Assembly (NCBI GenBank): GCA_930367205.1
Contig: CAKNEZ010000002.1
Coordinates: 1,708,343 to 1,772,342, forward strand
Reading direction: 5' to 3'
Length of the DNA stretch: 64,000 nucleotides
Source of the DNA: Acanthosoma haemorrhoidale
Lineage: Eukaryota; Arthropoda; Insecta; Hemiptera; Acanthosomatidae
Shown here in pieces: positions 1-10,479 of this stretch. Both the position numbers and the translations under genes were made by a program. The notes under the pieces were generated by a model, which saw nothing but the letters and a program-made list of their open reading frames with translations, was not told the origin of the DNA and searched no databases. Each line of letters starts with the position of its first letter. The first letter of the stretch is position 1.

Positions 1-93
1 AGATTGTTGTGGCCACCTCTTAATTATAAATAATTAAATGTTCCCCTCTTCTCGAATCATATTATACCTGTCTACGTTTCAATATTGGTTGTT

Positions 94-99
94 AATAAA
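94..99 (+). terminator. AATAAA just upstream of the promoter block
   Basis: AATAAA in GTTAATAAAGATT lies 6 bp before the CRE-like site and recurs in nearly all units (unit 18 reads TTAATAATGATT). It would suit a transcript that runs through the preceding unit and is polyadenylated just before the next promoter. A G-rich downstream element (the G run) follows within about 25 bp. Function is inferred. Confidence 0.3.
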
Positions 100-104
100 G
101 ATTA

Positions 105-112
105 TGACGTCA
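105..112. promoter_or_regulatory. CRE/ATF-like site TGACGTCA (representative, unit 1)
   Basis: A perfect palindromic TGACGTCA lies 80 bp upstream of the TATA box and is present in every unit I read. This is the consensus for CREB/ATF-family bZIP factors. The match and the constant position are seen; binding is inferred. Confidence 0.55.
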
Positions 113-121
113 GTGAGTGTA

Positions 122-130
122 GGGGGGGGG
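122..130 (+). repeat. Variable G run in promoter block
   Basis: A G homopolymer between the CRE-like site and TATA. It is 9 long here and 7-10 among units (7 in units 5, 22 and 23; 10 in units 8, 13 and 20). It is followed by AGCTAG or, in units 7, 9, 12, 14 and 19, AGATAG. Confidence 0.9.
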
Positions 131-167
131 AGCTAGTGTGGTGGGGGCCCATCCCGACTTCTTCTAG

Positions 168-180
168 CCACCTGGTGGCC
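168..180. promoter_or_regulatory. Palindrome GCCACC-T-GGTGGC upstream of TATA
   Basis: A 6-bp perfect inverted repeat about a 1-nt centre, containing the E-box CACCTG, ends 4 bp before TATATAAG. It recurs in all units; unit 18 has one arm changed (CCACTTGG). A bHLH or zinc-finger/insulator site is possible. The palindrome is seen, the factor is inferred. Confidence 0.45.
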
Positions 181-184
181 CGGC

Positions 185-192
185 TATATAAG
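185..192 (+). promoter_or_regulatory. TATA box, predicted Pol II core promoter
   Basis: TATATAAG sits in a GC-rich flank (CCCGGC-TATATAAG-CAGTGGGAG). It is identical in all 23 units, about 184 bp from each unit start, and is paired with the CRE-like site and palindrome upstream. A TATA box normally sets the start 28-34 bp downstream, which here falls in GATTGCCATAAC at about 209-220. Plus-strand transcription of each unit is inferred; no transcript evidence is available. Confidence 0.6.
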
Positions 193-212
193 CAGTGGGA
201 GTAGACCGGATT

Positions 213-349
213 GCCATAACGAACCGGACCGTCACTTGGAACACTACTCTCTATTCTCTCTCTGCACTGGCTTTGCAACTTTATTGAAACCGTGGTCTTC
301 TCATTGAACTACTTCTGCATCTTTCTCTCCTTACCTTGCTATCTTTTAG
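213..349 (+). other. Predicted leader with polypyrimidine/AG tract
   Basis: Downstream of the predicted start the plus strand is strongly pyrimidine-rich (CTCTCTATTCTCTCTCTGC, then CTTTCTCTCCTTACC). It ends in CTTTTAG at 343-349, which resembles a 3' splice acceptor (polypyrimidine tract then AG). No convincing donor lies between the TATA box and this site, so an acceptor would need an upstream exon. It could equally be simple pyrimidine bias. Confidence 0.25.
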
Positions 350-689
350 TCCGGCGTTGTCAGACCAGACCCCGAATTTTCCTATTGGGAATCTCTGCCT
401 TCGTCTGGCTAAAACTAGCATCTCTTTAGGAGAGACCTCTCCCTCGTGGACAATAGTTGCCCAGGCCCTACAAACTTACCTCGTAGCGTTTCCTACCAGT
501 CTGCTTTTCTCCGGTTCACACTCGCATTTGGGATCCATTCGGTTTTTGCCTACCCTTAGAAACCGAGTGTGAATTCGTGGTCTTTCCGAGAGCACATAAA
601 CTACCTATAAACCTACCCTGTACCTCTTCTCCGGAACATAGTGCTTTGTAGGGGCACACACGTTCTAAAGATCTTATAGAGTCAGATCT

Positions 690-862
690 AAGTGAATTGA
701 ACCTGCCTGCCGATTAGGTTGGCAGCCAGGGTGAAAGACCACAGGTTCCCCAGATTTATCTCTTATTGGGCGCTCGCCGGACGGCGGCTAAGAGGTTGTG
801 GTGACCCTAGCCCACGGCGGGCGTCTCCTCCCCACCTTGGGGATCCTCAAATCCGATAACGC
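690..862 (+). other. GC-rich block with short hairpins
   Basis: A GC-rich island inside an AT-rich unit. It holds an imperfect hairpin at 702-730 (CCTG and CTGCC pairing with GGCAG and CAGG, one C/C mismatch, 9-nt loop) and CCCCA-CCT-TGGGG at 830-842. It also holds GCC/GGC-rich sequence around 776-785. The block is kept in all units except 9 and 14, where the deletion removes it. A structured RNA segment or retroelement leader is possible; no known family is recognised. Confidence 0.4.
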
Positions 863-871
863 CCGACCAAG

Positions 872-1141
872 ATGAAGATATACATATTTAGTCATATTGT
901 AGAATATATAGCTCGTAAAATTCTATTTAAACCAAGTTATTCAAATGGCAAACAACATCTCTGGCTCAACACATTCATGCAATTATCCATAGAAATTGAA
1001 GTAGCATGGCCTATAGATATACTGTGGATGCCTCGTTATTATAACTCCAAAAACTGGCCAGCAATCACGCCTCGAGTCAGCTCATCATCACCTATTAAAC
1101 CTCCATTCAGTCCGTACTGCTACTACATTGCATTAAGTTAG
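872..1141 (+). other. 89-codon ATG ORF, probably not a gene
   Basis: This open frame begins at ATG and recurs in most units. The predicted peptide is unrecognised, rich in I, Y, S and P, with no clear signal peptide or domain. Among copies I count about eight amino-acid-changing positions (such as Y4F, I to V, W to R, P to H, S to C, Y to S) against two silent ones. That is near the neutral expectation. Unit 5 is frameshifted, and units 9 and 14 lose the start. Its persistence is best explained by array homogenisation. Confidence 0.15.
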
Positions 1142-1219
1142 TCGCGGAGCCAGGGTTAGAGCTCTCTGCGAACACTGATTCAGTTTCGAATCATTATTGC
1201 CGCGTTTAAATTTCGGGGA

Positions 1220-1265
1220 ATCCTAAAAATTTTTATGATCTATATTGGCAATTTTATTTTAGGAT
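1220..1265. repeat. 9-bp inverted repeat ATCCTAAAA / TTTTAGGAT
   Basis: Perfect arms at 1220-1228 and 1257-1265 separated by 28 nt of AT-rich sequence, followed by GGAGGGGGCC. Present in most units; units 10 and 15 have a change in the left arm (ATCCAAAAA). It could be an RNA hairpin or the ends of a very small insertion. Confidence 0.5.
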
Positions 1266-1740
1266 AGGAGGGGGCCGTTCTCATAGCGCAATTAAAAATA
1301 TCTTTTTTAAATAACTTTAAAAATTATCTAATATTGAAGTATTCAAATATCTTGTAACTATATAAATGCATTGTTGAAAAGAAAATCTCCTAGCAATAAA
1401 AAAAAAAATTAAATTAATTTAGCGTTTTGCTGGCCTTGGAGAAACTACGCCCATATGATTAGCAGAATATTCCTCGTAAAGACGTAATTTAATACACTAC
1501 TCATATATGAATCCACGTTTATTGGTAATGCACGAAAAGAGCTGACTGTTGTTCCTCAATCCTACTCTATTATCAGATATTCCTTTGGATCGCTACATTA
1601 CTTAACATATTCAAACACAAATGCCTGCTTAAAACCCCCCTCCAGAATCCACAATACATTCTAACCGATAGGCCGCCTTAATTCGTTTAAGACTTTATGG
1701 AACATCCATGAGAAAAGCATTCTGAACCTCTACCCAAAGA
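1266..1740. other. AT-rich spacer, no gene seen
   Basis: AT-rich sequence with an A run at about 1396-1408 (9 or more A in every unit) and scattered stop codons in all frames. No RNA gene, promoter or protein feature is recognised here or at the equivalent place in other units. Confidence 0.6.
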
Positions 1741-1781
1741 GGATCGAAGATTAATTTAACAGTAGGGCTCAACAAGGTATC

Positions 1782-1881
1782 GGGTGGTTTGTTTATGGAA
1801 ACCACCCTTTGCCTGTTGGGCGAAGCCTAAAAGGCAACGAGTCCACGGTTGTGCCTCCTGGGCGGACATGGAAACCAACCG
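1782..1881 (+). ncRNA. Candidate structured RNA element (hairpin cluster)
   Basis: Three compact structures lie in 100 bp. First is a perfect 9-bp stem GGGTGGTTT (1782-1790) with AAACCACCC (1799-1807) and an 8-nt loop. Second is TTGCCT (1809-1814) with AGGCAA (1832-1837), enclosing GGC-GAA-GCC at 1819-1827. Third is a nested and crossing set: GTCC (1841-1844) with GGAC (1864-1867), CGGTTG (1846-1851) with CAACCG (1876-1881), and GCC (1853-1855) with GGC (1861-1863). The first stem is kept in nearly all units, but unit 22 reads TCGAGTGG. The third set suffers uncompensated changes in units 3 and 4 and in units 17 and 20-23. The pairing is seen; function as an RNA is inferred. Confidence 0.35.
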
Positions 1882-1884
1882 ATA

Positions 1885-2621
1885 TTACAAAAAGACTTAT
1901 TTTTGAAAAGTTTTACATTTTATTTAAGTAAGGTGTAAGACTGTCTAAAACCTCAAAAAAAATGTGCAACATATTGTTTCATTTTATTATGAATCCTTTG
2001 AATTATATTCATTTTACGTACATAACTTTGGTTTCTTTCAATGATAGTAAGTATTATAACAAAGTAAAGGCTGGATCAATCAGAGGAAGTGATATATCTT
2101 CCGAAAATACTTAAAGAACATTAATATATTCAGTCCTCATTTGATATCTATACATTTGTTTTATTATTCATTAGTGATTTCTTCCTGGAATACATTTAAT
2201 TTTTCTACCTAACGGGTCCTACAAATGTTGAGACGACTAAAGGCCCAATGTAATTGAAGTATAGTCAAAGGACCCATAGATTGTTGTTGGCAACAAAAAA
2301 AGTGAGGAATTCGGGTCAGCTTAAAATTGCCCTTCGCCAGTAAGGCTTTAGCTATACTAAAACTAAATACATCGTAATATGAGTTGGCTATCTTTTCAAT
2401 TCACAATTGGCTACAGTACATTACTAAGAAGTATGTTACTGTGGTTTTCATTGAGCAACATCAACATTGATAAGCAATTATTTATTATAAGCAATTATCC
2501 ATTGCACGCAAACGTTTTTTTTTGTCCCAGAGATCGATTACATCACCTACATTCGATAATTCACTAACTGAAACTAAAAATTCGCAATCAACAAAAAAAA
2601 AGTCTTCATTGATTCTTTATA
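1885..2621. other. AT-rich tail of the unit, no gene seen
   Basis: AT-rich sequence up to the next unit. It contains GTAAGT at 2047-2052, which resembles a splice donor, and a 62-codon ATG ORF at 2379-2567. That ORF crosses a T9 run, is shifted in unit 16 by T11 and is stopped early in unit 17, so it is not accepted as a gene. An A-rich run (CAACAAAAAAAAAG) lies about 25 bp before the unit end. Confidence 0.5.
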
Positions 2622-5241
2622 AGATTGTTGTGGCCACCTCTTAATTATAAATAATTAAATGTTCCCCTCTTCTCGAATCATATTATACCTGTCTATGTTT
2701 CAATATTGGTTGTTAATAAAGATTATGACGTCAGTGAGTGTAGGGGGGGGGAGCTAGTGTGGTGGGGGCCCATCCCGACTTCTTCTAGCCACCTGGTGGC
2801 CCGGCTATATAAGCAGTGGGAGTAGACCGGATTGCCATAACGAACCGGACCGTCACTTGGAACACTACTCTCTATTCTCTCTCTGCACTGGCTTTGCAAC
2901 TTTATTGAAACCGTGGTCTTCTCATTGAACTACTTCTGCATCTTTCTCTCCTTACCTTGCTATCTTTTAGTCCGGCGTTGTCAGACCAGACCCCGAATTT
3001 TCCTATTGGGAATCTCTGCCTTCGTCTGGCTAAAACTAGCATCTCTTTAGGAGAGACCTCTCCCTCGTGGACAATAGTTGCCCAGGCCCTACAAACTTAC
3101 CTCGTAGCGTTTCCTACCAGTCTGCTTTTCTCCGGTTCACACTCGCATTTGGGATCCATTCGGTTTTTGCCTACCCTTAGAAACCGAGTGTGAATTCGTG
3201 GTCTTTCCGAGAGCACATAAACTACCTATAAACCTACCCTGTACCTCTTCTCCGGAACATAGTGCTTTGTAGGGGCACACACGTTCTAAAGATCTTATAG
3301 AGTCAGATCTAAGTGAATTGAACCTGCCTGCCGATTAGGTTGGCAGCCAGGGTGAAAGACCACAGGTTCCCCAGATTTATCTCTTATTGGGCGCTCGCCG
3401 GACGGCGGCTAAGAGGTTGTGGTGACCCTAGCCCACGGCGGGCGTCTCCTCCCCACCTTGGGGATCCTCAAATCCGATAACGCCCGACCAAGATGAAGAT
3501 ATACATATTTAGTCATATTGTAGAATATATAGCTCGTAAAATTCTATTTAAACCAAGTTATTCAAATGGCAAACAACATCTCTGGCTCAACACATTCATG
3601 CAATTATCCATAGAAATTGAAGTAGCATGGCCTATAGATATACTGTGGATGCCTCGTTATTATAACTCCAAAAACTGGCCAGCAATCACGCCTCGAGTCA
3701 GCTCATCATCACCTATTAAACCTCCATTCAGTCCGTACTGCTACTACATTGCATTAAGTTAGTCGCGGAGCCAGGGTTAGAGCTCTCTGCGAACACTGAT
3801 TCAGTTTCGAATCATTATTGCCGCGTTTAAATTTCGGGGAATCCTAAAAATTTTTATGATCTATATTGGCAATTTTATTTTAGGATAGGAGGGGGCCGTT
3901 CTCATAGCGCAATTAAAAATATCTTTTTTAAATAACTTTAAAAATTATCTAATATTGAAGTATTCAAATATCTTGTAACTATATAAATGCATTGTTGAAA
4001 AGAAAATCTCCTAGCAATACAAAAAAAAATTAAATTAATTTAGCGTTTTGCTGGCCTTGGAGAAACTACGCCCATATGATTAGCAGAATATTCCTCGTAA
4101 AGACGTAATTTAATACACTACTCATATATGAATCCACGTTTATTGGTAATGCACGAAAAGAGCTGACTGTTGTTCCTCAATCCTACTCTATTATCAGATA
4201 TTCCTTTGGATCGCTACATTACTTAACATATTCAAACACAAATGCCTGCTTAAAACCCCCCTCCAGAATCCACAATACATTCTAACCGATAGGCCGCCTT
4301 AATTCGTTTAAGACTTTATGGAACATCCATGAGAAAAGCATTCCGAACCTCTACCCAAAGAGGATCGAAGATTAATTTAACAGTAGGGCTCAACAAGGTA
4401 TCGGGTGGTTTGTTTATGGAAACCACCCTTTGCCTGTTGGGCGAAGCCTAAAAGGCAACGAGTCCACGGTTGTGCCTCCTGGGCGGACATGGAAACCAAC
4501 CGATATTACAAAAAGACTTATTTTTGAAAAGTTTTACATTTTATTTAAGTAAGGTGTAAGACTGTCTAAAACCTCAAAAAAATGTGCAACATATTGTTTC
4601 ATTTTATTATGAATCCTTTGAATTATATTCATTTTACGTACATAACTTTGGTTTCTTTCAATGATAGTAAGTATTATAACAAAGTAAAGGCTGGATCAAT
4701 CAGAGGAAGTGATATATCTTCCGAAAATACTTAAAGAACATTAATATATTCAGTCCTCATTTGATATCTATACATTTGTTTTATTATTCATTAGTGATTT
4801 CTTCCTGGAATACATTTAATTTTTCTACCTAACGGGTCCTACAAATGTTGAGACGACTAAAGGCCCAATGTAATTGAAGTATAGTCAAAGGACCCATAGA
4901 TTGTTGTTGGCAACAAAAAAAGTGAGGAATTTGGGTCAGCTTAAAATTGCCCTTCGCCAGTAAGGCTTTAGCTATACTAAAACTAAATACATCGTAATAT
5001 GAGTTGGCTATCTTTTCAATTCACAATTGGCTACAGTACATTACTAAGAAGTATGTTACTGTGGTTTTCATTGAGCAACAGCAATATTGATAAGCAATTA
5101 TTTATTATAAGCAATTATCCATTGCACGCAAACGTTTTTTTTTGTCCCAGAGATCGATTACATCACCTACATTCGATAATTCACTAACTGAAACTAAAAA
5201 TTCGCAATCAACAAAAAAAAAGTCTTCATTGATTCTTTATA
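2622..5241 (+). repeat. Repeat unit 2
   Basis: Full 2,620-bp unit very close to unit 1. TATATAAG at 2806-2813, G9 run. Confidence 0.95.
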
Positions 5242-7860
5242 AGATTGTTGTGGCCACCTCTTAATTATAAATAATTAAATGTTCCCCTCTCCTCGAATCA
5301 TATTATACCTGTCTATGTTTCAATATTGGTTGTTAATAAAGATTATGACGTCAGTGAGTGTAGGGGGGGGAGCTAGTGTGGTGGGGGCCCATCCCGACTT
5401 CTTCTAGCCACCTGGTGGCCCGGCTATATAAGCAGTGGGAGTAGACCGGATTGCCATAACGAACCGGACCGTAACTTGGATCACTACTCTCTATTCTCTC
5501 TCTGCACTGGCTTTGCAACTTTATTGAAACCGTGGTCTTCTCATTGAACTACTTCTGCATCTTTCTCTCCTTACCTTGCTATCTTTTAGTCCGGCGTTGT
5601 CAGACCAGAGCCCAAATTTTCCTATTGGGAATCTCTGCCTTCGTCTGGCTAAAACTAGCATCTCCTTAGGAGAGACCTCTCCCTCGTGGACAATAGTTGC
5701 CCAGGCCCTACAAACTTACCTCGTAGCGTTTCCTACCAGTCTGATTTTCTCCGGTTCACACTCGCATTTGGGATCCACACGGTTTTTGCCTACCCTTAGA
5801 AACCGAGTGTGAATTCGTGGTCATTCCGAGAGCACATAAACTACCTATAAACCTACCCTGTACCTCTTCTCCGGAACATAGTGCTTTGTAGGGGCACACA
5901 CGTTCTAAAGATCTTATAGAGTCAGATCTAAGTGAATTGAACCTGCCTGCCGATTAGGTTGGCAGCCAGGGTGAAAGACCACAGGTTCCCCAGATATATC
6001 TCTTATTGGGCGCTCGCCGGACGGCGGCTAAGAGGTTGTGGTGACCCTAGCCCACGGCGGGCGTCTCCTCCCCACCTTGGGGATCCTCAAATCCGATAAC
6101 GCCCGACCAAGATGAAGATATTCATATTTAGTCATATTGTAGAATATATAGCTCGTAAAATTCTATTTAAACCAAGTTATTCAAATGGCAAACAACATCT
6201 CTGGCTCAACACATTCATGCAATTATCCATAGAAATTGAAGTAGCATGGCCTATAGATATACTGTGGATGCCTCGTTATTATAACTCCAAAAACTGGCCA
6301 GCAATCACGCCTCGAGTCAGCTCATCATCACCTATTAAACCTCCATTCAGTCCGTACTGCTACTACATTGCATTAAGTTAGTCGCGGAGCCAGGGTTAGA
6401 GCTCTCTGCGAACACTGATTCACTTTCGAATCATTATTGCCGCGTTTAAATTTCGGGAAATCCTAAAAATTTTTATGATCTATATTGGCAATTTTATTTT
6501 AGGATAGGAGGGGGCCGTTCTCATAGCGCAATTAAAAATATCTTTTTTAAATAACTTTAAAAATTATCTAATATTGAAGTATTCAAATATCTTGTAACTA
6601 TATAAATGCATTGTTGAAAAGAAAATCTCCTAGCGATACAAAAAAAAATTAAATTAATTTAGCGTTTTGCTGGCCTTGGAGAAACTACGCCCATATGATT
6701 AGCAGAATATTCCTCGTAAAGACGTAATTTAATACACTACTCATACATGAATCCACGTTTATTGGCAATGCACGAAAAGAGCTGACTGTTGTTCCTCAAT
6801 CCTACTCTATTATCAGATATTCCTTTGGATCGCTACATTACTTAACATATTCAAACACAAATGCCTGCTTAAAACCCCCCTCCAGAATCCACAATACATT
6901 CTAACCGATAGGCCGCCTTAATTCGTTTAAGACTTTATGGAACATCCATGAGTAAAGCATTCCGAACCTCTACCCAAAGAGGATCGAAGATTAATTTAAT
7001 AGTAGGGCTCAACAAGGTATCGGGTGGTTTGTTTATGGAAACCACCCTTTGCCTGTTGGGCGAAGCCTAAAAGGCAACGAGTCCACGGTTGTGCCTCCTG
7101 GGCGGAGATGGAAACCAACCGATATTACAAAAAGACTTATTTTTGAAAAGTTTTACATTTTATTTAAGTAAGGTGTAAGACTGTCTAAAACCTCAAAAAA
7201 ATGTGCAACATATTGTTTCATTTTTTTATGAATCCTTTGAATTATATTCATTTTACGTACATAACTTTGGTTTCTTTCAATGATAGTAAGTATTATAACA
7301 AAGTAAAGGCTGGATCAATCAGAGGAAGTGATATATCTTCCGAAAATACTTAAAGAACATTAATATATTCAGTCCTCATTTGATATCTATACATTTGTTT
7401 TATTATTCATTAGTGATTTCTTCCTGGAATACATTTAATTTTTCTACCTAACGGGTCCTACAAATGTTGAGACGACTAAAGGCCCAATGTAATTGAAGTA
7501 TAGTCAAAGGACCCATAGATTGTTGTTGGCAACAAAAAAAGTGAGGAATTTGGGTCAGCTTAAAATTGCCCTTCGCCAGTAAGGCTTTAGCTATACTAAA
7601 ACTAAATACATCGTATTATGAGTTGGCTATCTTTTCAATTCACAATTGGCTACAGTACATTACTAAGAAGTATGTTACTGTGGTTTTCATTGAGCAACAG
7701 CAACATTGATAAGCAATTATTTATTATAAGCAATTATCCATTGCACGCAAACGTTTTTTTTTGTCCCAGAGATCGATTACATCACCTACATTCGATAATT
7801 CACTAACTGAAACTAAAAATTCGCAATCAACAAAAAAAAAGTCTTCATTGATTCTTTATA
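5242..7860 (+). repeat. Repeat unit 3
   Basis: Full 2,619-bp unit. TATATAAG at 5425-5432, G8 run. Private leader changes include GTAACTTGGATCAC just after the predicted start. With unit 4 it shares GGCGGAGATGG in the hairpin cluster, where other units have GGCGGACATGG, and ATTCAT at the start of the 89-codon ORF. Confidence 0.95.
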
Positions 7861-10479
7861 AGATTGTTGTGGCCACCTCTTAATTATAAATAATTAAATG
7901 TTCCCCTCTTCTCGAATCATATTATACCTGTCTACGTTTCAATATTGGTTGTTAATAAAGATTATGACGTCAGTGAGTGTAGGGGGGGGAGCTAGTGTGG
8001 TGGGGGCCCATCCCGACTTCTTCTAGCCACCTGGTGGCCCGGCTATATAAGCAGTGGGAGTAGACCGGATTGCCATAACGAACCGGACCGTCACTTGGAA
8101 CACTACTCTCTATTCTCTCTCTGCACTGGCTTTGCAACTTTATTGAAACCGTGGTCTTCTCATTGAACTACTTCTGCATCTTTCTCTCCTTACCTCGCTA
8201 TCTTTTAGTCCGGCGTTGTCAGACCAGACCCCAAATTTTCCTATTGGGAATCTCTGCCTTCGTCTGGCTAAAACTAGCATCTCCTTAGGAGAGACCTCTC
8301 CCTCGTGGACAATAGTTGCCCAGGCCCTACAAACTTACCTCGTAGCGTTTCCTACCAGTCTGCTTTTCTCCGGTTCACACTCGCATTTGGGATCCACACG
8401 GTTTTTGCCTACCCTTAGAAACCGAGTGTGAATTCGTGGTCATTCCGAGAGCACATAAACTACCTATAAACCTACCCTGTACCTCTTCTCCGGAACATAG
8501 TGCTTTGTAGGGGCACACACGTTCTAAAGATCTTATAGAGTCAGATCTAAGTGAATTGAACCTGCCTGCCGATTAGGTTGGCAGCCAGGGTGAAAGACCA
8601 CAGGTTCCCCAGATATATCTCTTATTGGGCGCTCGCCGGACGGCGGCTAAGAGGTTGTGGTGACCCTAGCCCACGGCGGGCGTCTCCTCCCCACCTTGGG
8701 GATCCTCAAATCCGATAACGCCCGACCAAGATGAAGATATTCATATTTAGTCATATTGTAGAATATATAGCTCGTAAAATTCTATTTAAACCAAGTTATT
8801 CAAATGGCAAACAACATCTCTGGCTCAACACATTCATGCAATTATCCATAGAAATTGAAGTAGCATGGCCTATAGATATACTGTGGATGCCTCGTTATTA
8901 TAACTCCAAAAACTGGCCAGCAATCACGCCTCGAGTCAGCTCATCATCACCTATTAAACCTCCATTCAGTCCGTACTGCTACTACATTGCATTAAGTTAG
9001 TCGCGGAGCCAGGGTTAGAGCTCTCTGCGAACACTGATTCACTTTCGAATCATTATTGCCGCGTTTAAATTTCGGGAAATCCTAAAAATTTTTATGATCT
9101 ATATTGGCAATTTTATTTTAGGATAGGAGGGGGCCGTTCTCATAGCGCAATTAAAAATATCTTTTTTAAATAACTTTAAAAATTATCTAATATTGAAGTA
9201 TTCAAATATCTTGTAACTATATAAATGCATTGTTGAAAAGAAAATCTCCTAGCGATACAAAAAAAAATTAAATTAATTTAGCGTTTTGCTGGCCTTGGAG
9301 AAACTACGCCCATATGATTAGCAGAATATTCCTCGTAAAGACGTAATTTAATACACTACTCATACATGAATCCACGTTTATTGGCAATGCACGAAAAGAG
9401 CTGACTGTTGTTCCTCAATCCTACTCTATTATCAGATATTCCTTTGGATCGCTACATTACTTAACATATTCAAACACAAATGCCTGCTTAAAACCCCCCT
9501 CCAGAATCCACAATACATTCTAACCGATAGGCCGCCTTAATTCGTTTAAGACTTTATGGAACATCCATGAGTAAAGCATTCCGAACCTCTACCCAAAGAG
9601 GATCGAAGATTAATTTAATAGTAGGGCTCAACAAGGTATCGGGTGGTTTGTTTATGGAAACCACCCTTTGCCTGTTGGGCGAAGCCTAAAAGGCAACGAG
9701 TCCACGGTTGTGCCTCCTGGGCGGAGATGGAAACCAACCGATATTACAAAAAGACTTATTTTTGAAAAGTTTTACATTTTATTTAAGTAAGGTGTAAGAC
9801 TGTCTAAAACCTCAAAAAAATGTGCAACATATTGTTTCATTTTTTTATGAATCCTTTGAATTATATTCATTTTACGTACATAACTTTGGTTTCTTTCAAT
9901 GATAGTAAGTATTATAACAAAGTAAAGGCTGGATCAATCAGAGGAAGTGATATATCTTCCGAAAATACTTAAAGAACATTAATATATTCAGTCCTCATTT
10001 GATATCTATACATTTGTTTTATTATTCATTAGTGATTTCTTCCTGGAATACATTTAATTTTTCTACCTAACGGGTCCTACAAATGTTGAGACGACTAAAG
10101 GCCCAATGTAATTGAAGTATAGTCAAAGGACCCATAGATTGTTGTTGGCAACAAAAAAAGTGAGGAATTTGGGTCAGCTTAAAATTGCCCTTCGCCAGTA
10201 AGGCTTTAGCTATACTAAAACTAAATACATCGTAATATGAGTTGGCTATCTTTTCAATTCACAATTGGCTACAGTACATTACTAAGAAGTATGTTACTGT
10301 GGTTTTCATTGAGCAACAGCAACATTGATAAGCAATTATTTATTATAAGCAATTATCCATTGCACGCAAACGTTTTTTTTTGTCCCAGAGATCGATTACA
10401 TCACCTACATTCGATAATTCACTAACTGAAACTAAAAATTCGCAATCAACAAAAAAAAAGTCTTCATTGATTCTTTATA
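7861..10479 (+). repeat. Repeat unit 4
   Basis: Full 2,619-bp unit. TATATAAG at 8044-8051, G8 run. Its downstream half carries unit 3 variants while its leader matches later units (TTACCTCGC), so it is a mosaic between neighbours. Confidence 0.95.

Larger units (their letters stand above)
1..2621 (+). repeat. Repeat unit 1
   Basis: Full unit and the reference for internal positions. TATATAAG at 185-192, G9 run at 122-130. Private change: a C-to-A in the A-rich run near 1400 creates AATAAA at 1395-1400, absent from unit 2. With unit 2 it shares GGATCCATTCGG near 531, where later units read GGATCCACACGG. Confidence 0.95.

Noticed and set aside
336..572. 78- or 71-codon plus-strand ORF repeated in every unit
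   Set aside because: It opens at TTG rather than ATG, lies in the pyrimidine-rich leader and has no recognisable domain; unlikely as a eukaryotic gene.
690..862. GC-rich block considered as rRNA, snRNA or tRNA
   Set aside because: I see no tRNA cloverleaf, no Pol III A/B box pair and no recognisable rRNA or snRNA core.
2379..2567. 62-codon ATG ORF near the end of each unit
   Set aside because: It crosses a T9 run, is frameshifted in unit 16, stopped early in unit 17, and has no recognisable domain.
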